This document shows, piece by piece, positions 40,425 to 52,330 of a DNA stretch of 64,000 nucleotides (positions are counted from its first letter, which is position 1; each line of letters starts with the position of its first letter). The DNA is from Rhopalosiphum padi. Lineage: Eukaryota; Arthropoda; Insecta; Hemiptera; Aphididae. A program made the position numbers and the translations under genes. Location: positions 91,304,152 to 91,368,151 of the forward strand of contig NC_083597.1 in assembly GCF_020882245.1 (NCBI RefSeq). Direction: 5' to 3'. The notes beneath the pieces are model-generated. The model saw nothing but the letters and a program-made list of their open reading frames with translations, was not told where the DNA came from and did no database searches.

Positions 40425-40726
40425 ATAGTAAACTGAAAGGTACTTATTTCCTCCTGTATTATATATTACACAATTTATTAAAACATTCCACTTTTAAAAT
40501 TACAAAATTGTCCAACAGATTTAAAATCAAATCAACTAAAAATAAAAATACATGACTACTAATTTTATTGATGTGTAGATCTCTAAATATCTAGGTATAT
40601 CTATAGGTATTACTACTATGAAAAATTGAATTATTAAAATATCAGATCAGAAAGAGTCCCTCTTATCTATATTATACACTAACAGTAATATTGATGACAT
40701 TTTCTTAATTATTTTTATGCAATTTC
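40425..40726. other. Convergent intergenic gap, STOML2 and odorant receptor
   Basis: About 300 AT-rich bases between the proposed polyadenylation signals of two tail-to-tail genes. The transcripts may overlap slightly. Confidence 0.4.
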
Positions 40727-40783
40727 TTTATTAATATTTAAAACTGTTAATAGTGCAATGCGCAAAGCAGTTGATTATTTATT
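40727..40783 (-). terminator. Polyadenylation signals for the odorant receptor gene
   Basis: Minus-strand AATAAA at 40783-40778, only about 17 bases after the stop, and a second at 40732-40727. The second has a more usual distance. Confidence 0.4.
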
Positions 40784-40799
40784 ATAAGGTGTGTTTTTT

Positions 40800-43700
40800 T
40801 CATTTACTAATTGTTTTCACCATGACTGATACAATGTTGTAAGACGTCATCAGAACCTGAAATGATTCATACAAATATTGAAGCATTAGTTTGAATGTTT
40901 TTTTTTTTTGTTATATATAATATAGTAGTTGTTATTAGGCACTAAATTTACACCTACATTGGCAAATAGTTGTAAGTTTACTATTTTTTTTGTCGAAGCC
41001 TTCATCATTATTTCATTAGCTTCATTTATCTGCATGGTTAATAATAATAACTTTTTAAACTTTAAATCCATATTAGTCCAGTTACAAGAATATATTCCAT
41101 AGTTGACAGATTGTCTCTGTATAATGTAAGTTTATTATTATTTGATTAAAATCGAAAAAAAAAATAAATTATGACCTATTATTATTTTTATATAGGTACC
41201 TACATTTAAGTTAATATTGTCAAATAAATAACAATACAGAAATAATTGTAGACATACATAGAAAACTCCAAAAACGCCAATCTTAAATATGTTTACGATT
41301 GTGTGAGTAAATGATTCTATTGATAATAAAACCTATTGGAAAAGTGAACAAATTATTAAAGTATCTGCCAAAAAGCCTACAGTGCCAATGCTGTAGTTAC
41401 TAGGTACAGTGGCACAAATGCACAATACACGCATTTTACAATTATTATTAGGTAATAGACGCTAAAGTAAAAATCTGACTAATAACAAGTTAATTCTAAT
41501 AAATTGTTGACAATTATTATACGATATTACCATTATAAATGAGTTCGACAACATTATGATTAAGCCTGAACTAACAGCAACATGCATTAAAACAATAGGC
41601 TTCATGATGGAAAAATATAATTTTACTTTCCTGTGAAAATAAATAAAATTAATCTTAATTTATGTTGATTGTTGATGTCAATTATGTCATGATTTTAACA
41701 AACATAACACTATACATCCATACTATAATATTTTATTAGAATCGCCATTTGAAATATTTCTGAAATGAGTATTTGACATTTTGACATTTTGACATCCAAA
41801 GCATAGCCTAACAGGAATAATTGATAACTTAACACTTATCAGGGTTTTTTAATTTGTATTTTTATACAACTTACATGAATATCAGAATATATGTACGTTA
41901 GTTTAAATATTTGCCTATTAATTTTTATTGAATATCGATTTTTTAGATAATAAAAAATTTCAAAATTTAAAATTTTGAACCAATCAAAATCACAAAATAA
42001 TTACATGGCTAATAATATAATAATGCTTTATAAACTTAATTTTCGATATTAAAATTTATGAGGATTCTCGTAATAAATTTATAAATTTATACTTTTTTTT
42101 TTCTGTTTGAAACGACGACGTAGTGAGGAGTGAGGACCGCTTCCGTATTACTTCCACGAACAAAATTTTTTTTTATAGACATAGTGTTAACATAAAACTA
42201 AGCGAATTTGATAAATTTCGTAAAAAATTTGAATGCTTAAAAAAAAATTGTAACTGTATTTTCGATTATTTAATAATTATAGGTAGATATGAGTAAACTT
42301 GTATTACATACATTTAATTCTAAATTAATAAAAAACATTTTAATTATTATCTATGATTTTTATATTATACAAAGCAGTTGGAATCTATTATTATACCTCT
42401 ATTAGATACCACATTCATATTTCATAGTGCATTCGTTATTATTATAATATTATAATTATTGATTGATTTAAGATTTTATATTCTGATCGAAGCGAAGAAT
42501 GTATTGGTTTTACAAAGTGCTTGTATATTTTTTTGTGTCTGAAGATACTTGTTATAATAAAAAAAAATGATTCGCTTTTCAATTTCTATAAAATCTTTCA
42601 TTCTTTCAATAGTAGCATCTGGACATCTGGTAGTAAATAAGTGAATCTAATTGTATCTTGGGAGTTCCTACTGTTCTTAGTGATTTTCTTAATAATTGGG
42701 AAAAATAAAAATATTTATTTAAGCATTTTTTATACAAAGTAATATTAGTAATAATGGTATAATTTACAAAATATTTTTACTTATTTCGAGTTACGTAGTA
42801 TTAGTTATTGTTCTACGCATTTTGATTTACAATTTTTTGTTTAAATTTAATATTATGCTACTCATAAGTTTTTATTATAGCCAAGCGCAAACGCATGAAA
42901 ACATTTCGGCAGGGGAGGGGGATGAAAATATAGTAATATACCATACTATTCATATATAGGTCCGATAATTTACTCTTTGTTCCTGATATTTAGGATGAGG
43001 GGGGTTAAACACCCAAACTTGATACTACCCTGCGTTCGTGTCTAATTATAGATATTTAAAACTGCAATGGCACGATTTAATTTTATTAGCATTTGGAGTT
43101 CGTATTTCGACGAAATTAGATGTGTACCTACGTATAATTCAAAAATCACAAATTATATTATTTTGATGAAATTTAAAATAATTATTAATGGTTGAGACTT
43201 TAAATTTTCACGTGTTACCTATATTATTGTGTTTTGTTTTTATTTTGTTTTACTTTTGTGTTATAATCGAAATGAAATTTTACAAAAAAACTAGGATTAA
43301 CTTTGAGCTATTCCCTATTTATAATTTAAAATTTAAACCATATTACCTACTTAAAGTATAATACTAAAATTAATTACTAAAATAAAAATAACTAATACGA
43401 AAATTTATTGTACAATAGCATTAATAGCAGTATAAAAAGGTACCTATACATGATAAAATATACTTAATAATACGTATACCTAAGCTAACAACCGTTTCTG
43501 CGCAGAATCATTTTTATTAATGGAATACAAATTCGATTACAAATTCCAAAACTTACGTTGCTAATTTTCTACAAAAGATAAACTATAATTTTTTTTTTTT
43601 AGTGATAGGCTGTCCGAGTATAAATAAAATATTAAAATCATGAAATTAATATTATCATCATTCTTCACGATAATTTTTTGACTTGTTAATATTTTTTACT

Positions 43701-45227
43701 GTTTACTAAAATATAAAATACTTACAAATCAAGTTGTTGTTGATCGAATAAAATCGATTTAAAATGTTTATAATCATCTATAACATCAAAATCATTATCT
43801 GAAAAATACATGAACGCAATCACTAATCCGTAATCGGTATTACTTAAAAAAATGTAATACATTAACTAATATTATAGGTACTATATAAATAAATACCAAA
43901 ATGTTCTATAGAACTTAATGATCTACTTTTGGTTCCTTTTGGCGTGATCTACTTAATTTTTTCAGTACAATTGGATGGGGCTATCCACGAGGAATAATAA
44001 ATTGGTCGGAATAAGTCAGTTTTGATTTTTTTATTATGCTGTCTAAGTTCTTGTTACCGACTTACCGTAAAATATAAATCATTAATGCATTAGCTATTTC
44101 TTTTATCTTAACTAGGGGTGGTTAACCTGTGGTACGCATGCCTTTTGTGGGGCACATTTGACGTTATTAAATATTTGAATGGCATCAGATAAAATAACAT
44201 ATATTTTATATTTTATTATATTTTTGTAAAGAAAGTAATAAGTATTATTTTTTATTATAGCACAATCTCAATTTTTTTTTTTTGTATGGCCTACCTAATC
44301 TTTGTCTCAAACTAATTGTAAAGAATCGAAAATCTATTAGAATTTAAATATAGAAATAATATAATTCTTTTTAGTGATTTTAACTTATTCCCTGTCTTTA
44401 CTCGCGCAACGGCTAATTGATTATTCTGCATTTAATCATGTCATATACTCTTTAAAATAATGGTCAAAAATCAAAAATGTAGTCTTACCTTTTCGAAAAA
44501 CATTATGCCCGATATTCTCAAACGCTACAGCTAGTACTTCGTATTGAACATTTATCGCCCAACCAATAGATAATAATAGTATATCGATCATCAATACTAA
44601 GTATATTGATTTTATTGCTATTATCATTTCAATTACGTAAAACAAGGCATAATATTGATTGTAAGTGTCGACGGCTATAGGATATCGCCTGTTTATAACA
44701 TTCTCTAAACGCTGATTGTCATTTTTGTTCGCTATGAATGAGTTTATTACTATTGGATAAATAACCCATTGAATGATCACCAAAATGCAGAAATTAAAAT
44801 AAAATTTTGTACGTTTTAGAGTTTTGTTACGGTGTTTGTATAGTATTTTAATGTTATTACAACAATGTTTGCTCTTCAAAAAATTTAAATCTGTAACGTC
44901 TAAAAGGTGCAGAATTTTGGATTTGTTGAACATAAGTATGATCACTTTCCACACTGTAAGATAATTAAATGAGCTAGAGAATAAGATCAGAAATAAATCA
45001 ATGTTGTCAATAGTGTCATCCAACTCAAACAAAAATCCACAATTCCCGACAGCAATTAGACACTGGGTTATCACGGTTAATATTATAAAAGAAAATCTGT
45101 AGACATTCCAACCGAATATTTTTTTGGTGTTTGAATCAAACATTTGATAAAAACCGAATTGCTTCAAAATTTTCAAATCAATGGCGACAGTATGATTGTC
45201 AAATGTGGTCATCGGACTTGGTTCCAT
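40800..45227 (-). CDS. Insect odorant receptor (7tm_6 family), intact, 418 residues
   Basis: Ligand-binding odorant receptors form cation channels with Orco in sensory neuron dendrites. Six coding exons join with matching phases: 45227-44489, 43798-43726, 41630-41531, 41332-41204, 41116-40958 and 40856-40800. Exon 1 holds about four membrane segments (for example FIILTVITQCLIAVGNCGFL and IDILLLSIGW). Exon 2 gives YKHFKSILFDQQQLDL. Exon 3 gives IMKPIVLMHVAVSSGLIIML (TM5) and exon 4 GVFGVFYVCLQLFLYCYLFD (TM6). Exons 5-6 carry the conserved C-terminal signature YSCNWTNMDLKFKKLLLLTM, KKIVNLQLFAN and SYNIVSVMVK (TM7). No stop or frameshift interrupts the model. The start ATG follows an acceptor-like TTTTTTTACAG, so a 5' UTR intron is likely; an in-frame ATG at 45266 would be an alternative. 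Which aphid Or number this is cannot be told. Confidence 0.9.
41631..43725 (-). other. Large second intron of the odorant receptor gene
   Basis: A 2.1 kb AT-rich intron, with a short inverted-repeat element at about 42881-43044. The flanking exons keep phase (two bases plus one), so no missing coding exon is needed. Confidence 0.7.
42881..43044. mobile_element. Short inverted-repeat element in the odorant receptor intron
   Basis: The left end CCAAGCGCAAACGC and the right end (reverse complement TAGACACGAACGC) are similar, and ATTATAG flanks both sides (42874-42880 and 43045-43051). The right-end motif GCGTTCGTGT recurs at about 58120, so this belongs to a small repeat family. The superfamily is undetermined. 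Confidence 0.4.
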
Positions 45228-45267
45228 TTTATCGATGCAATCTGTAAAAAAATTATTGAAAAACATA

Positions 45268-46385
45268 CATTAATATGTGACCATTAGTTTCGAATAGCGG
45301 AATATATATGATATATTTATATATTTATAATAATGATCAATGTCTTACCTAAATAATAATCAATTCGCATTGAAAATATTTTTACTGTATTAAATCAAGT
45401 ATATATTTACTTTTATTATTATTTATACTAGTTATATTTATACAATTATACAGTTATACGCTATAAATGGTATCTATTTCCTATACTTCCAATACATTGT
45501 GAAATATTAAGGAATAAAAAAAAGGTATAATTTTTATAATGCTTATACATTTGTTATAATTGTCATAACTCAAAGTCATATTGTCATAATATAACATAAC
45601 GTGTTACTTATTATAAAAATATAATAAATAATAATACCCATCTACTAAATACTATTTTTTTTTATAATAAGTAATTATAGTATTATAATAACCACCCCCC
45701 CCCCAAGTCAACCACTGCCATAATATATTTTTAGATTAGCCAGTGATGACCACGGCTTAGATCAGTTTCGTCTTTTGAGAGGTTGAAAGGTAATTTTTCC
45801 CTGTCTGATTTTAAAAGAAACTCAATATTTTTGATTTTATGAATATAATTATTTTAATAATAATTTTGAAAAAATATTTTATTGTATAACAGGTAATACT
45901 ACTGCCTACTAGTACTAGGTACAAATGTACAATGAAATTATTATCAAAATATTAATTAATATAAATTATTTTTAATTGTAAAATAGACGTACCTATTGTA
46001 AGCGTGTATATACTATATAAATATAAGTAGTATAGGTACTGCATGTATAATAAGTGTTTTTTGCGTGAAGAGATGTATTATAATTGTATTTTTAGATACA
46101 AGCTATTTTTGTTTATTCTTCTTTTTCTTTTGTCGTATTTCCTAAAGACGTGGATTATTATTATATAGGTACACATTTGCAATAACAATATTTTTATAAT
46201 CTCATTTGATTTTATTCCTAAAATTACTTATTTCAAATATCTGAAAATCTAATATAACTTTTGGAAATCTGGAATTTCATTTTTGAATTCCTTAGCAATC
46301 TTAGAAAATTTGTAAAAATCTCTTCATCTCTAGTATAGGTACCTATTTTTTTAAAAATCTTACAAAATCTTTAAAAATTCCGATA
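45268..46385. other. AT-rich flank upstream of the odorant receptor
   Basis: It should contain the receptor's 5' UTR and promoter. A poly-C run (about 45692-45702) is present. No gene was seen. Confidence 0.4.
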
Positions 46386-46393
46386 CTCTATGG

Positions 46394-46575
46394 CAGCGGT
46401 TCCCAAACTCTAGACCGCACGAGCACTTTCTAAGGGCACCGTGGTCTACGTAAAATTGGTTATCAATGAGTATTTTTTTTTTTTTTGTCTTTCGTGCTAT
46501 TCACTGCAGCAGGGCACCGTGGCTAAATTGGATCCAAAAAAAGGCGCCGCGGAAAAAAAAGTTTGGGGACCGCTG
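46394..46575. mobile_element. hAT-type MITE with 8-bp target duplication
   Basis: It starts CAGCGGTTCCCAAAC and ends with the near-perfect inverse GTTTGGGGACCGCTG. The flanks CTCTATGG (46386-46393) and CTCTATGA (46576-46583) form an 8-bp duplication with one change. Eight-base duplications and CAG-starting ends are hallmarks of hAT elements. At 182 bases it cannot encode a transposase. Confidence 0.8.
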
Positions 46576-46724
46576 CTCTATGAAAATCTTTTGTGATCTT
46601 TCGAAACCATTACAATCTCTGGTAAATATTGAATGACATCGTATCAGAGACGTCTTCAGGTCAATTACATGGGAGGGAGAGGCGAAATAATTTTACTTTT
46701 ACGTACCGCTTTTGTAAACCAAAA

Positions 46725-47167
46725 TTAAGAGGACGTCGCACCCATATGTTTTGTCTGTCTTACACACGTACGACATATACATAAAACGCGTTTATGCAGT
46801 TTCAGTAGAAATCGCTCAATTTTGGTTTTAGAGTAAGTATACCTATTACCTATATTATAAAATTAAAAGATAAAAATATTTTAGAGGGCAAGACAATGAG
46901 TTTTTTCTATTATTCCCAATATAACGATCAATATTATATATCGTTTATAAATTGCAAAAATTTCAACATTTTTAAATAACCTTTTATTTTTAAAATTTTT
47001 AATTTTTTAAAAAGAACTCATCGTCATATTTTAATTTTATAATAGGTATATTTACTCTAGAACCAAATTTGAGCGAGTTCTACTCAGACTACGTAAACGC
47101 GTTTTGTCTATACATGAGTTAGACGGAGACAACATGCACATCATGCAGGCGCGACACGTCCTCTTAA
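46725..47167. mobile_element. TTAA-bounded element with ~125-bp inverted repeats
   Basis: Both ends read TTAAGAGGACGT when viewed inward, and the arms stay recognisably complementary for about 125 bases (for example CGCTCAATTTTGGTTTTAGA against CGCTCAAATTTGGTTCTAGA). The 443-base body has no coding capacity. TTAA at both ends is the piggyBac target site, so a piggyBac-type MITE is the best guess. Confidence 0.6.
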
Positions 47168-48595
47168 AACTATAATAATATGTTTGATGTCATTTTATAT
47201 TTATAATTTATATTAGCTTTAACATTGCAGATGAATGAAGATGTTGAAAATGGAATGAGAGTAAATAATAAAATAATAGGTAGGTCGTTCGCTTCTAGAA
47301 TTTATTGCTGATACTATATATCAGCAGACAGCAGGACTCCCTTTGTCGGCTGTCGCGAATATTCAGTAATTGCCTTTGTTATACCAGAATCTATAATCTA
47401 TTTTAACACCATTTTACGGTAAGTCGGGGTTATCTCAAAAGCTAATAAACAATAATTTATGATGTTAATATTCTGATATCTAATTAATTCAACCTACCGT
47501 ATTACTGGTACTATATTATAAAAAAAAATAGATTTCTATAAAAGGAATAATATATAACAAAATATACTTAAGTAAAACATTTTTTTTTTTCAAATTTGAG
47601 TTTAGTAGTTTGTACTATCATATTGTGTTATTTATATTAATGTTTTAATTTATTTTGAACATACCTCTTTTAAAAAACTTTAAGGACTTCGAATACTTCT
47701 TTTATAAACTTTTCTTACTGGCTTACGTACGACTACTAACTGCAGCGGGAAATATTTTTAACGTGCACTAATGATTTATTTGCATGCGTCATCTATATAA
47801 TTCATAGATAGATGTTTAACCATTTTCAGTGACCCTTATGTAAAATGTATGGTTTAAATTAAATGCTATATATTAAAGTTTAAGTTATGAATAACTTGGT
47901 AGGAACTAGGAAACCAGAAGCCTATAATTGAAATATTATAATTTTTCTTCTATTTAAGAAATTATTGCGTGAGAACTTCATAGTAATAATAGATTCTTCA
48001 TAACTACCTAACTTATATTAGTCATAACTCATAAGACGTTGAAAGTCATAATTGTCATATCCCTGGAATTGTTTTCAACTACATTGTGAAACAAATACCT
48101 TAATTTACTATTATTATTATTTTTTTTAAATAAAATTTGTTTAATAATGATTGTATTCTTTTTTAGAACTTGATTTTGTACTGCGTAACTTATTAACGTA
48201 CAAAAAAAAATCTATAATTTAGGTTTGTTAACATATAAATAATAATAATTTTAAATTAATATTAAATGTTTGTGGTGATGTGATGATATAAACAAATTAA
48301 AAATAAATCAAAAAGCAATTAAATAATTATAATGATGTAAACATAGTATACCTACTATAGTATAGTATATAGTACTATATATAAATTTATAATAACTATT
48401 CTACATTACTCGATATTCGGAAGTGTCTGCCTTTTTTAACGACAAAGAAATAAAAACGAATACAAATGTCTTAATTTTCTAAATATTTAGTGTATTGTAA
48501 TTTATAAAAATTATGATATTCGAAAATAAAGGATAGAATTACAAAAAAGATGTTTATATTTTTCCGCTCTATAAGAAACAAAACATGCCTGCAAT
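47168..48595. other. AT-rich intergenic stretch
   Basis: No supportable gene. Repeats of TATAG type occur near 48350-48380. Confidence 0.4.
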
Positions 48596-48760
48596 CAGAA
48601 ACAGCCTAGCTTAGTTCTTTGCCCAAGGGGGGGGGGCAATATTTTTTTAACATTGATATTATACAAATTATACATAATTAAATCAAATATTTGACAAAAT
48701 AAAGAGTAAGATCTCTTGGGAAGGCCCTTATGCCCCCCCCCAAGAAAAAAGCCGTCCCTG
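48596..48760. mobile_element. hAT-type short element with perfect 8-bp duplication
   Basis: CCTGCAAT occurs directly before (48588-48595) and after (48761-48768) a 165-base segment. The segment begins CAGAAACAGCCT and ends GCCGTCCCTG (inverse CAGGGACGGC). The ends are only partly complementary, so the element is old or an internally changed copy. Runs of G and C near the ends mirror each other. Confidence 0.6.
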
Positions 48761-48911
48761 CCTGCAATGATGCCTTGAACGACTTGAACAATATTATTAA
48801 TATTTAAATATAATGAGTTATGTCAAATTAGTTATTAAGTATGATCCACGTTCATTGATAGCTCAAAATTAATCCATTATTTATTTATTTTTAATATTAC
48901 CCAGGTGCAAT

Positions 48912-49069
48912 CAGTGGCGTGCTCACGGGGGGGATCAGGGTGTCATATCCCCCATTTGGATTTTTTTGTAATGATATATTATTATCTACATGAAAAAAAA
49001 ATATAGGGTCTGTGACAAGTCTAAAATGAATATCCCCTCCCTCTTTCAAAAAAGCTGAGCATACCACTG
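48912..49069. mobile_element. hAT-type MITE with 8-bp duplication
   Basis: The 158-base element starts CAGTGGCGTGCTCAC and ends TGAGCATACCACTG. The flanks GGTGCAAT (48904-48911) and GGTGTAAT (49070-49077) are an 8-bp duplication with one change. Non-coding. Confidence 0.78.
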
Positions 49070-49077
49070 GGTGTAAT

Positions 49078-50422
49078 AAATATAATAATAATAATAAAAG
49101 TCTTATCTATTATTATCTAGTTAATATTGTTACTTTATAATATTGTTCAATGTTCATATATTTCATTCGGGTATGATACTAAAAATGAAACGTGTAACAA
49201 CGCTCATTATGCGCCGTATCTCCAGTCTCGAATCATATAGTTTTTCATATGAAATTTCATATTAATACGTCTCAAATTAAAAATTAAGACTAAATATAAG
49301 GTAGGTATCAGCCAATAAAAAATTCCATATAAAATGCATGACCTAAATATTAAATAATTAGGTATTCTTGTGGTATGCGGTCTACTGCCCGTTCCTACAT
49401 GCGTCATAAGCGGTCTACCACGCATGTTTCTATATATGAATATGTCTATACCACTACCACATAGGTAAAAAAAATCATAAATTAATACAAATATAAGATT
49501 ATAATATATTAATAATTATAATAATTTAATAATATACACGTCACAATCTAATCCTATATATAAAAAAATATATAAAATATATGTATTAATTCATTATATG
49601 TATAGGTATTATAGGTACAATATAATATGTCAATAATATATTGTATTGAAAATTAAAAATATGATTTAACATTTTTTTTAAAACATTCAAATATATTGTC
49701 ATTTTCATAGGCGCAAATAGCGTTTGAGATTTGGGGGAGAGGCTGAAGCCCTAACTACTGAATGAAGAATTTATACAAGTAATCAGCACTTTATAAAAAA
49801 TGTTTTAACACAACATATAGGTATACGTATACGATATACCTATATAGGTATATACGCAATATACCTAAATACCTAACAGGTATACCTATTATTATAGTAT
49901 ATTGTATACTTTATAACCCGTATAAGCGTAAAAAATAAGACGTATAGGTACTTACGTATAATTTGCTGTAACTCAAAAACGAATAATTGTAAATTCTTGA
50001 AATTTTTACCAAATATTTATATTAGCGTTATATATTTACGATTGAATTTTCATAATATTTTAACTTTTTTTAAGCTATTTATAGACAATTGAAAATCTCA
50101 ATATTTCTGTTTTTTTTTTTTTTTTGAAATTCCTATAAAGAATTTAGCAATCCAAAAAAATCTTTAAAACTTAAAACAAGGTAAAACGAGTACCCGCAAC
50201 AAAATATAAACATGATGGTGTTAACGAACGGTTGGTTAATACGACACTGAACCCACTTTCATACACTAGTAAAAGCTCAATTATATTCAGAGTAATAATT
50301 GCAATGTCAGGATTATCTAAATTCTAAAGTAGAAAAAATTAAAACATATTGGGTATAAAGTATGAAACAGTGTATTTTACAATATAACAGGTTAAACAAA
50401 ACTAGGTGCAACAATTTTGTTA
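49078..50422. other. AT-rich intergenic stretch with repeat traces
   Basis: Contains a dense run of taggtatacctatat motifs (about 49815-49910) and a repeat-like fragment near 49710-49760. No gene is supported. Confidence 0.4.
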
Positions 50423-50618
50423 TTATGTGGTACAACGGCTAGACAATAATATAATCGAGCTGACACACGTGTTGTATGCTATCATCGTATCAATCACAGA
50501 ATAGTGACGGTGGTGGTCCGGCCGCTTCCGGTGGGTGTGTGGGCGGATCAGTGGCTGTCGTAGACAGTTTCCGGAGGGGGGTATTCCGGCTGGGTGTAGC
50601 TGTCGCGCTCCGGACTGT

Positions 50619-51776
50619 CTACCCATGTCGGGGTGGCGTCGTGAGGTCGGGACTGGTGATTTGGAACACCGTGTCCACGTCGTCTGGGGGACCAACATCC
50701 ATCATGTCACACAGCAGCTCCTTCTCCTCATCCGGTGATGTCTTCATATCGACCGGTATTGAAGTGGCGGTGGCCGGTTGTTCCGTGGCCTCGGTTTGTC
50801 CAGTAGGCATTGCTACCTCCGGTGTCTTGGCCTCGGGGACAGGCGTGTTGGTTGCCTCCAGCGACATTGGGCATGGTGCCGGTTTTTCCAGGTGGTACTG
50901 TTGGGAGGTGGTGGGATTGGCGGCCATTTTCTGTCCCCGGTATTCCCGCATCCGAGACTGGTTCCAGCGTTGCCTCGAATTTTGTGGTGGCGCTGTTGTC
51001 ACCTGTTCTGCCGGTGTTCTTTGGGCACTTTTCTGGTCCACTTTCCTCGTTGCGGTCGGTGCTGGCGGTTTGAACGATTTTGGTCGTGGGACCAGTACTG
51101 CCATGAGTGGTTGGGGGGTTGGTCGGAGCAACGGTGTGGACTGCGGCATCGGGGGCGGTCGCGGTGTGCGAGTTGGCTGTACGGGCCGTCTTGGGCTCTG
51201 GGACCTGTCGGTTACCGCGGTTTTCGGACCCACGTTGGTCGACTTGCTGAAGACCAACGCGCGGTCGTCCCACCCGCGGGTGTAGGCTACCCACAGTACC
51301 GGGTCCCGGCGTAGCTCTGCCGTGGGCATCCGTCGCACCCGTGCCGCCGTAGTCGCGTGAGCGGCTGCCTCCGTAGTCGCGTGAGCGGCTGCCTCCGTAG
51401 TCGCGTGAGAGGCTGCCTCCGTAGTCGCACGAGCGGCTGTCTCCGTAGTCGCACGAGCGGCTGCCTCCGTAGTCGCACGAGCGGCTGCCTCCGTAGTCGC
51501 ACGAGCGGCTGCCTCCGTAGTCGCACGAGCGGCTGCCTCCGTAGTCGCACGAGCGGCTGCCTCCGTAGTCGCACGAGCGGCTGCCTCCGTAGTCGCACGA
51601 GCGTCTGCCTCCGTAGTCGCGTGAGAGGCTGCCTCCGCGTTCGCGGCCTGTAGTAACTTCTGACAGCGATCCAGCAGTTCCGCGGCTTGTTGTAGGGAGT
51701 TGATGGCCGTTGAGCGCTTGTCCACTATGTTGCTGTTGTTGGCTGTGTGCGGGCAATGAAAAAAAAAAAAAACCAA
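50619..51776 (-). pseudogene. Repeat-rich ORF (up to 385 residues) downstream of a retroelement integrase tail
   Basis: Not recognised. The reading frame is open for 386 codons but has no good ATG at its head (it opens at a TTG in a poly-T run). An acceptor-like CCCGCACACAG lies at about 51743. After a short helix-like start (SLQQAAELLDRCQKLLQAAN) it contains about a dozen copies of an 8-residue unit, ATTEAAAR. A Pro/Thr/Arg-rich region and an acidic C-terminus (DEEKELLCDMMDVGPPDDVD) follow. A few bases past the TAG at 50619, a different frame reads DSPERDSYTQPEYPPPETVY to a stop, suggesting a frameshift. It is GC-rich against an AT-rich background. It may be the 3' ORF of a Ty3/gypsy-like element or a gene built from one. 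Confidence 0.4.
51349..51636. repeat. 24-bp minisatellite, 12 units
   Basis: The unit gtagtcgcacgagcggctgc plus ctcc is repeated twelve times with few changes. As 24 is a multiple of three and the unit lacks stops, several frames on both strands stay open. This explains the many overlapping ORFs here. In the most likely frame (minus) it encodes the 8-residue repeat of the ORF at 50619-51776. Confidence 0.9.
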
Positions 51777-51809
51777 TAATTATTGTTACCTGCCGTTATC
51801 TGTTTGTGG

Positions 51810-51990
51810 TGTTGTTGGGGTGTGGGTGTGCTGTGGGTGTCACGCGTTTAAGACATGACACGTGAAGTTTGCGCGGTGGTTGTTGATCCGTGAGGAACAC
51901 GCCTTTTCCTACGCGTTTGTGTAGTCTTACCGGTCCCCACCATTTTGGTGCGAAACCGGCATGAAATTTGTTTCCCTATATATCTTTCTG
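51810..51990 (-). pseudogene. Ty3/gypsy-type integrase C-terminal fragment
   Basis: The minus strand reads GNKFHAGFAPKWWGPVRLHK and then VGKGVFLTD and KLHVSCLKRV. This is the arrangement of the integrase C-terminal (GPY/F-like) region of LTR retrotransposon polyproteins. It ends at a TAA at about 51798-51800. Upstream of it the frame is lost within a few codons, so the rest of the polyprotein is missing. It lies just 5' of the repeat-rich ORF on the same strand, and a donor-like CAG|GTAACA at about 51790 separates them. Confidence 0.6.
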
Positions 51991-52014
51991 GTAAATATCA
52001 TCATACATAATGTA

Positions 52015-52330
52015 CAGTAGAGCGTCGATATTCTGCATTAATTATGACCGATGGGGAGGGGGTACGGATAATTTATTTATACAGATAATTAACTAAGAAT
52101 TAAAAATAAAGTAAACTAATTTACCGTGTGTATAACGTACCTATAATATGATAGGCCATTAAAGATAATAAAATAATCTTGCATTTCATAATATATACAC
52201 GATAAAATGAACATAAAAAATGATAAAACTGAATTAAATTAAACGAAAAATAAATTTGTACATACATTTTTTAAGGATAATTGACGGACCGGATAATTGA
52301 TGTGCGGTTAATCGAATTAAACCCCGATAT
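52015..52330. mobile_element. Possible degraded Tigger-like element
   Basis: Begins TA-CAGTAGAGCGTCGATATTCT with an inner CGGATAA motif, and ends in a weakly mirrored segment (ACCGGATAATTGA, then GGTTAATCG). The layout resembles the element in the STOML2 intron. The right end is poorly conserved, so boundaries are uncertain. Confidence 0.3.

Noticed and set aside
42890..43200. Possible extra odorant receptor exon in the second intron
   Set aside because: Exons at 43798-43726 and 41630-41531 already join in phase and give a continuous family-like sequence. The candidate lies within a short inverted-repeat element.
50476..51653. Plus-strand ORFs and second/third minus frames over the minisatellite
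   Set aside because: A 24-bp stop-free repeat keeps many frames open. Only the longest minus frame has a structured non-repeat flank and lies on the strand of the integrase tail.
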